From the NCBI GenBank assembly GCA_036346405.1, contig CM070568.1, positions 2,920,221 to 2,984,220 of the forward strand: a stretch of DNA of 64,000 nucleotides, read 5' to 3'. A program made the position numbers and the translations under genes. Positions 57,049 through 64,000 of this stretch are shown in pieces (positions within the stretch are counted from its first letter, which is position 1; every line of letters starts with the position of its first letter). Under the pieces are notes generated by a model. It had not been told where the DNA came from and did no database searches. It saw nothing but the letters and a program-made list of their open reading frames with translations. The DNA comes from Phyllostachys edulis (lineage: Eukaryota > Streptophyta > Magnoliopsida > Poales > Poaceae).

Positions 57049-59516
57049 GTTTGTTTGTTCCTTTTTCCAATACGTTCGTCCGATTAGGGTTCGAAGAAGC
57101 GGGAGATCTTCATTTTGATCAAGCACAAGATTGTCAACACTCTCTTACCTACAATCCAGGTGAGTCGATATTTTGATCATTTTAGCCTACATTTTATGTA
57201 AATTGTATTCGTTTAAATTACCAAAATTGCATGCTTTAATTCTTTAATCAAATGTATATTAAATCTTAAGGTAGTTAAATACCCATTTGATGATTAAGTA
57301 ATTACTATGCCATCCTTTGATAATTGAATCCATTATTCCATGTCACCCTAGTAACTATGTGGTAAATACTAGTATAGGTTGTACTTAAGCGACATGCGAG
57401 TCTTGCTTAAGTACCAGGGCATTAAAATACCCTAATCATCATCTCTTCAAACATGAAATAGTTTTGGGCAGTTATTGGAGGTCCATGATTGAAGTAAATA
57501 AGATAATTTGGTTTTACTCCTCAAAACCCTGATAACTTAATATTACCACATCTGGGTGGATGGAATGGTGGTGGGTCCTAACGGAGCACGAGAGTGGTTG
57601 GTATGTGGTATGAACCGTTCGGATGGATTAAGGACTTAATCTTGTCATGATCTCCCTTGTAAAACATGTGCAACCACAAGTCTGCAAAGTGCAACTTGAC
57701 TTGGTAGAATTATTAAACCCTGAATGTCATCTCGTCGGATGGATGACAGGAAAGTGCAAGCGCGGGATACGTCCAGCTTGAAGGGGACACCGATGCAACG
57801 TGAAGTTGCCAGTCGCCGTGGTGTAGTCCAACTACGCTAGACGCTGAGGTGAACATCTCGCACAACGTATGGGCGTAACCCTATATGGGTGAGATGGCGG
57901 AAGGGGCGAGGTGATTTGAAAAGTTACTGTGATGATCTCTCAACTACATGACCAAAGAATCATGTGGGGCAACGAGTTGATTATCTCTTGTGGGTACAGT
58001 GTACAACTTCTGGAGAGTCTAAACTATTTAAACAGCCGTGCTTACGGTCAAAGGCGGACATAGGAACTTACTATTTCAAAAACCTTTGTGGGTGGGATGA
58101 AAATCAGGTCGGGCTCACCTAGCCCTAAGATTAGATTTTTCCTGGGTCGTCGAACTTAGTGGTGTTAATAAATGGGGATAGCCCCAAATCAAAAGTAAGC
58201 ATAAGCTGGAGGGAACCTCTGCTGTTATTTAATATTGCACAATTACTCTCTTAATAAAATGCAGTTTGATTAAAATGCTAAGTGATAGGAAGTTGTAATT
58301 ATGATAATTGAAAACATCACTTCAGCAAATAAAAGAACACGAGCCATTCTTATTAAGCTTCGCATGTATATTATTGCATCTTGTGTGTAGGCTCACGAGG
58401 ACGGAAGTTGTGCTTATTCTCGCTCCCCCCCCCCAAACCCTTCAGATCATGCGGATCAGAGAGATTATGCATACTACGAGAATCACGAAGTCGATGGACA
58501 AGACAATGATGAAGAGTAGTCTAGTTCTATAGTCTAAGTCTCACCTCAGTCTAGCTGGCTCGTTCGGTACTTGCGTACAACCGATATTATCCAAACCCTT
58601 GGTTAATATCGACAGACGTGAGTTACCCGACCGCTTACTGTGGAGAGATGAGCTCTACCCCTTTTGCTTCCGCTGTAGTTTACGCTATTTTCATGTAATG
58701 TAATCAATTTGGCATGTTCGGCCCTTTTGTAAAACTCGATTCGACGTGGTCTACGTCACTCTGATGTTTGTAATATATCGAATGGTTTAGTTTATACTAT
58801 GTATGAAATGATTTAGTATTATGTCTGTGAATACTACGTACTGATTCAGAAAATAGTACAGTATTTTCACGAAAAATTTGAATTTACGAAATCCGGATCC
58901 ACACCTGGCTCTGCGAAAGTTTGGCTAACCTGTGACCACCCGATTGAGAGCCGCAAAAGGCGTGGCAAACCACACCTTAGTTTGGCAAGAGGTGGCACAG
59001 CTTGGAGAGGACAAGGTCTGGCGCGGCATGGCTCGAGGTCACCGGCGATGACAAGGATAGATGACCGAACGGCTGCTCGACGACGGCTATGGATGACCAC
59101 ACCGGTGGCCTTCCTGGCGAGCCTTTGGTCGGAGTCTGCTTGATTTTTGGTGCTGGATTTGGATCGAGGAGGAGACGGCGGGCCGCCGGTGATGACGAGT
59201 AGATGACCCGGCGGCTACTCAACAACAGCGGCGGATGACCACACCGGCGACCTTCATGGCTAACTCTTGGCTGGAGGATGCTTCGCCGCCACTGTGGATA
59301 CCATGGGTGCCTCTCCGCCTGCTTTTTTGAGTCCAGGCGCGCATGGTGGCGGCGGCCATGGGAGGCGGTGGAGGAGGTGGGGAGTGGGAGGGGGTGGAGG
59401 AGATAGGAAGAAGACATGGATATTTTCGTTTAGAACGGTATATCTCTAATTTTGCATATTTAGCAGTAGCATATATCAAAACCTGCAACTACGCAGTGGC
59501 ATGTATCTAAATAGCC

Positions 59517-60950
59517 GATAGTTATATCTCCTTAACATAAACCAGGTGGCACAAGAATTCACACATTTGTAAAACAAACAAAATGCTCTCTTCATAAGAA
59601 CACAAGTGCTGATGAAAAGTAACTCGGTTAAACCTCCTTGATTGCATAAACAGTACATTGCATATCACAAAGTACCAAGTCCAGATCAAAAGCATTCTCA
59701 ATTAAATCTTGTATACATATTAGGAATCAGAAAAGGCAAAAAAAAAGAAGGGGCAATGAATAATACCTGTAGATGTAGATGTCAGTCTCGGGGCCAAGTG
59801 CACGATGGCATGAACCACAATACTGCAGAAAACGGAGAGGTTGCATCTGCATCTGCATGTTTGCAGATGGACGTAAATGAGCACAAATGCCAGTCCTAGT
59901 GTCACCGTGTGTCTCATCTCTGTTGCCCATTTCTGCTGGCCGAGCACGCTGAGACATCATGGCGTGCTGGTAGCAGAGCCACAATGACATTCAGGCTTTC
60001 TAATGGAAGGGCAGCATAGTAAGGATATCTTGTTGCTACGTATTTGTAAGTCTATGTGCGCTTCACTCTGTAATATCCTTGTTGCAAGGTGGACAGCATT
60101 AGTTTCACCATAAGAGAATTGATATGAGAGATTGACATGTGTGTGTACGTGCTGTTCATTCTTGTCTTGATGTTCTGCACCCTTTTTCCCTTTTTAAGGG
60201 AAAGAGGACATGGTAGGTGAGTTACCATTTCACCAGTTGATGACAAGGACCTTTTAAAAAATTAAAAAAAAAAAAAAAACAGGTTGATGACAAGAACCTG
60301 ATGTAACAGTCTTCCGGGAAAAGTATGGTCATGTATGCGTAGTAAATAAATATCATGTTAATACTCAAGTTTCAATTAAATCTGTAATTTACAGCAGTGT
60401 GATCCAAGTATTCCTTGGCCCAAAAAGAAGAAGAAAAATGTTGATTTTGCTACCGTGCCATTCCATCATGGAATTTACAGCCCTGAAAGAGCTTGGAGTT
60501 TTACACCATGCTTGAAATGTTTGTACTTCAAAAGCTCTAATTTCTAGATCATCTCTTGATCAACAATTTTCGTGCGGATAAGAATACCTACGTACCTACA
60601 CATTACTATGCCTAGGCTGACAAACCCTTGTCTTTTATGGTTGATGATGCTTTTGTTTCTTGCAGAAAGCTTATGTGATTAGAAAAGTTTGACATAAACT
60701 CTAATCATTGAGAAATGTGAAGTTCTTTTCAGTAGTGGAGAGAAAGATAGTGGTTCCCAATCAACAAATAATTCCATTTGTCAGGACATGGAACTCTAGC
60801 GATTATGCAATATCGGAATGCCGTAGGAATTCAACACCTATCCATATTTGCAGACAAGGGAATGCATCAAATTAATAGAGCCCCCTTGAAGTGTAAATAA
60901 GGACATGCGATCTGAGCCGTTCGATCGCATGGAGAAGCAAAGGCGGATGT
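59517..60950. other. Intergenic stretch, no gene seen
   Basis: Mostly AT-rich, with an A-run at 60263-60280 inside a short direct repeat (GTTGATGACAAG) and a small perfect hairpin (TTTCCCTTTTTAAGGGAAA) at about 60187-60205. Open frames are short and unassigned. Confidence 0.45.
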
Positions 60951-63900
60951 TGTCACAGCCTCAATTTATATAAATGGTAATTGTATGTATTTCATGAGCA
61001 TACATGTCATTTTTGGAGCATATGCACAAATGGTTGCATTTGAAAATTTCAAATTAAAGTCAAACTTATAACTCAAAAGGAAACTCCAAAAGAAAACTGA
61101 AGTTAATGCTTGTAAAGAACCCTGGAAAATAATTTATTCAAATACTAGAATAATTATCATAAATAAATATATTTTTTTTCAAATTTTTAGAGTTCATCTT
61201 GACCTTAAGAAAAATCTAGGCTCCTTATTTAAACCTATTAGGTTAAGGATTTTAAATTAAGAATTTAAATGTTGAACATTGATGTTTGAAAATTTTTATC
61301 GGTTTTATATCATCCCAGTAACCTCCCTGAAAATTTTTAGATTTTTATAAATTTATTTGATATTTTAAAATCACGGTCAAATTAGAGGTTTGGAAATTAA
61401 TTCAGTCAACCATTTAAAACCTAACCCGAACCACTTTGAACTGTAGCGACCAAGCCCAAGCCACTTGTCTTGATCAGACCAAACCAAATCGCTCACACGC
61501 ACCCAACTCCAGCTCGCGCCGCTTTTTCAATGCCGATCGGCGGGGCTCGATTGTCAAGACCGCTTTGTCCCCTCACGCCTCAGGTGCGTGGCTGCACCTC
61601 TGGCTTCGCCACCAATGCTCGCCCTCGCCACCTCATGCTTTCGCGACCGCCATAGAAGCGTCGCCGGGACTTCACTTAGTCCCCTGGTCTTCTCACTCTT
61701 TTTCCCTTGCACTCCCTCGCCCTCACCACTCTCTCTTTTGTTGGCATCGAGAAAGAAGACAAGCGAAGAGGCGCCACGTCGGTGTTTCTCTCGAGCCCGC
61801 ATTACCGCCACTAGACTCCATTCTCGACGCCGTTTCCATTTTTGCCAAACTGAGTCCTTGTCATCCATCGAATCGCTGGGAACAACATCGTCGTCTCTGC
61901 TTCCATTGGACTCGGTCACGTAGCTCGTAGCCACTTCGATGAGTTTTTCTCCTCGACGCCTTGTCCATTAAGATCGCATCATCCCACTGAGTATTCGGGC
62001 GAAGTTAATTTGTGTTTAGGGTGACCCTGAGGGTGTGCGACCCCCTTCTTCTCCAACCTCAGTGAAGCACCGCCGTCACCCTTCTGGGCGCCACCGACCA
62101 CCATCGTTGTCATTCTCAGGGGTGTTGAGTTCCTGGTGTGAAGGCGATCACGACGCGCACCTCCCCTAGCTTTCTTGGTGTTCATAGCAGCTAGCCCACG
62201 AGAACCGCCTGTTCGGCTCCGCCTTCGGCCACCACAAGCTCACCACCGGCCACCGTTGGACTCCGCGTTGCCACCATCAGATTCATGAGGATCTTGCGCA
62301 CCCAAATGTGTTGGTCCCGAGCCCAGAATCCCTTTGTCGTGGCAGATCACCATCCTCGCCGTGCTCGCTCACGCATAGGAACTCCGTTTAGCCGCTGGTG
62401 GGTTAAGGTGATAAAATATCATTAGCAGTTAATCATTCTTTTAAATGAGGGTGTGGCATGTAGGCCCCACTGATTATAAGCGTGGTTAGAATTTTAATTA
62501 GACACGTTTAAATCTCTAAGTCTTTGACATGTGGGCCTTATGGATGGTTAAGTGATTGAGTAAAGTTGTGTAGTGTATTTTTTATTAAGGAAAACGTGTT
62601 TCTTATACGCTTAAACAGAAAGCACGCTTTTGTAATCAGAAGACGCCTTCGACGTCACTTCGGCTAGGGCTGGGTCAAAGTTGATCGGGTCTACCCTTGA
62701 CCTTGTGCCCCACATGTAAGTGGCCGTGGCTAGGTTAACCCGTGTATAAAAAGTATTAAAACCATTTGGAAATTCTGAAATGAATTACTTTTACATTGAA
62801 AAATAATTTGAACTTCAAAAATTCACAAGTAATTCATCTTAACTCCAAATCAAGTGAAATTAATTTTGTTAGTTTACATTTTTGATGTACTTTAAATTGG
62901 AATAGGTTTGAAACATGTCTCTATTACAGAAAAAATTGATAATTAAATTAATTGTACATTAAGGACTTTAACCTTGACAAATTCCTAGAAAATTCACGTG
63001 AACTCCAAATGAACTAAACTTTTCACCTAAAATCTTTCAAAACCAGCATATTGTTACTGTTTAATTCTCATGCATGTTTGAGCATTTTGGATCTTGAGAT
63101 TTTCTCGGTGTTTATTCAATGTTTCGCTTTGTCGGTTCTTATCGTTAGATGACGATGATGCGGGAGTGCAACCGAAATGATTGTGAAAATGTCCAGAGTA
63201 CCAGCAAGCAAAGGCAAGCACCCACTCTGTTGATGCATGTTGATCCTATTATATTCCAAACTATTATCTTGTTTGCAACTGTGTGTACGCATGTTTTATT
63301 TGTCAAGTTAATTTTGTCGATTAGATATATTTAATCCTGTTGCATGAATTCTCTAAAATTGTTCATCCCCTACCACTAGCCTAAGTTAATAATCCCGCTG
63401 GTGAATTAGAGCCTGGTAGATGTTATATGGTCTATTTATGTTTATTCGGCGTCATGCTTAGCAATGCTTAGTTTCCGGTAGATTGGGCGGTTGTTGACTT
63501 GTCGATGACCTTGATCACATAAATCATTTTTATTATGTTATAACCAACGCCCTGTGCTATTATATTTAGAAAAATAAAACTAAAAACAAAATATTTTGGA
63601 CTTGGGCACATTGATTTGCTGGTGTGCTGTTGGGTGTGTGGTTGGTGCCTGAGTCAACAAGGACCGAACATCTTGTTACATTGAACCAAGTATTACTGCG
63701 AGCATCCACATGAGGGTATTGGGAACTCTTAACTCAGTACTTTGGGAGGTGTTAATTAATGAGTCGCTGGTGGTAGATTAGGAGAAAAATATTGTGATGT
63801 TCTGTTTCTATTGGGCATGTGCGGGGTGGGTTCCGGATAGGTTCTCTCGCCCGAGGAGCATCAGCAATTACAAAGGATGGGCCGATGTGTCCGACACAAT

Positions 63901-64000
63901 GTATGGATCCTCCATGGGAGCCTGGGATGGGCAGTTCGTGGAGGGTTAACCCCCGTACGTGCAACTCTTAATTAACTCATTCCATTGAAAAGCGTCTTGT
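60951..64000 (+). mobile_element. Probable Gypsy-type LTR, running off the right edge
   Basis: Begins TGTCACAGCCTC at 60951, a common start of grass Gypsy LTRs. The pattern of AT-rich front, GC-rich middle (61430-62330) and AT-rich rear mirrors the long Gypsy LTRs at 44764 and 54434. No primer site or coding domain appears before the window ends, so completeness and family are unknown. Confidence 0.5.

Larger units (their letters stand above)
44764..58903 (+). mobile_element. Ty3/Gypsy LTR retrotransposon (Tekay/Del-like chromovirus), inactive
   Basis: LTRs of 3670 bp and 4470 bp (3659 bp after removing a solo-LTR insertion) enclose a Met-tRNA primer site, an upstream frame, gag with a CCHC knuckle, protease, RT, RNase H, integrase and a chromodomain-like tail. 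The flanks are CATGG (44759-44763) and CCTGG (58904-58908), a target duplication with one change. The first LTR base has changed from T to A. Large LTRs, gene order and the C-terminal region fit Tekay/Del elements of grasses. gag-pol is full of stops. Confidence 0.93.
54434..58903 (+). repeat. 3' LTR of the Gypsy element
   Basis: Starts TGTAACATTCCCG after a purine-rich tract (TAAGGTGGGTAG, 54419-54430) and ends GGATCCACA. Without the 806-bp solo LTR and its 5-bp duplication it is 3659 bp, against 3670 bp for the 5' LTR. Confidence 0.9.
44621..58976. mobile_element. Probable Tourist-like MITE, split by the Gypsy element
   Basis: The left end GGGGGTGTATTTTGGTTGG follows CTA (44618-44620). The right end, inverted, reads GGTGTGGTTTGCC and is followed by TTA (58977-58979). 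Removing the Gypsy insert leaves about 215 bp, a normal MITE length. Ends and 3-bp flanks fit the PIF/Harbinger type, but the inverted repeat is imperfect. Confidence 0.4.
44139..59516. mobile_element. Mutator-like element, expanded by nested insertions
   Basis: The left end GGTTATTAAGATACATACC, with CACTGC and GTTGCAGGTTTTGA, is matched in inverted orientation at 59400-59516 (TCAAAACCTGCAAC, GCAGTGGCATGTATC, TAAATAGCC). The arms match over roughly 80-100 bp with gaps. Its own interior is a GC-rich non-coding piece on each side (about 44270-44620 and 58977-59400); the right piece has a 142-bp partial duplication around GATGACCACACCGG. No transposase. The flanking 9-mers (GATACCTCG and GATAGTTAT) share only five positions, so the target duplication is not proven. 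Confidence 0.65.

Noticed and set aside
59267..59449. Gly-rich 60-codon frame near the MULE right arm
   Set aside because: A low-complexity GGNGG run gives the Gly-rich peptide; the opposite strand is equally open and nothing supports translation.
61436..61930. 164-codon frame near the right edge
   Set aside because: It lies in the GC-rich middle of a probable Gypsy LTR, has competing frames on both strands, and has no recognisable domain.

Overview
This is plant nuclear DNA, almost certainly from a grass (Poaceae), perhaps Oryza or a relative. The evidence is a split, intron-rich plant-type inositol polyphosphate 5-phosphatase gene set in dense nests of transposons of grass type: CACTA elements with TTTAGTCCCGG-type and CACAGACGG-type subterminal repeats, Copia elements with an initiator-Met primer site, Tekay/Del-like Gypsy elements with LTRs over 3.5 kb, an L1-type LINE, Mutator-like elements and MITEs. 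The species cannot be fixed from the sequence alone.

Layout. 1-4461: 5' part of a decayed CACTA element with a minus-strand TNP2-like transposase. 4878-6874: an orphan Copia-type LTR carrying a hAT MITE (6246-6516, perfect 8-bp target duplication). 7489-8100: a short Mutator-like element with ~130-bp terminal inverted repeats. 9194-18681: a complete-ended but dead Copia element (LTR, primer site, gag, protease, truncated integrase, RT, RNase H, LTR). 18850-36490: one minus-strand LINE split by two later insertions. The first, 21946-28622, has target duplication CAACT and is a non-autonomous LTR element made almost wholly of tandem repeats. The second, 29764-36063, has duplication CCAAG and is a solo Gypsy-type LTR that itself holds a CACTA derivative with a captured KNOX fragment.

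38524-43231 (+) is the only host gene I can support: a ten-exon inositol polyphosphate 5-phosphatase. Its exon structure and both catalytic motifs are readable, but one base appears to be missing in exon 7, and intron 2 contains a LINE-derived insertion. 44139-59516 is a Mutator-like element holding a probable Tourist-like MITE, which holds a Gypsy element (44764-58903), whose 3' LTR holds a solo LTR (56243-57048): a four-level nest. From 60951 to the window edge runs what looks like the start of another Gypsy LTR.

Apart from the phosphatase, all protein-coding signal is transposon-derived and mostly broken by stops and frameshifts. I found no CRISPR array, no convincing tRNA or rRNA gene and no prokaryotic-type operon. 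The most unusual items are the tandem-array LTR element, the KNOX capture, the one-base lesion in the phosphatase gene, and a 229-codon open frame upstream of gag in an otherwise stop-ridden Gypsy element.
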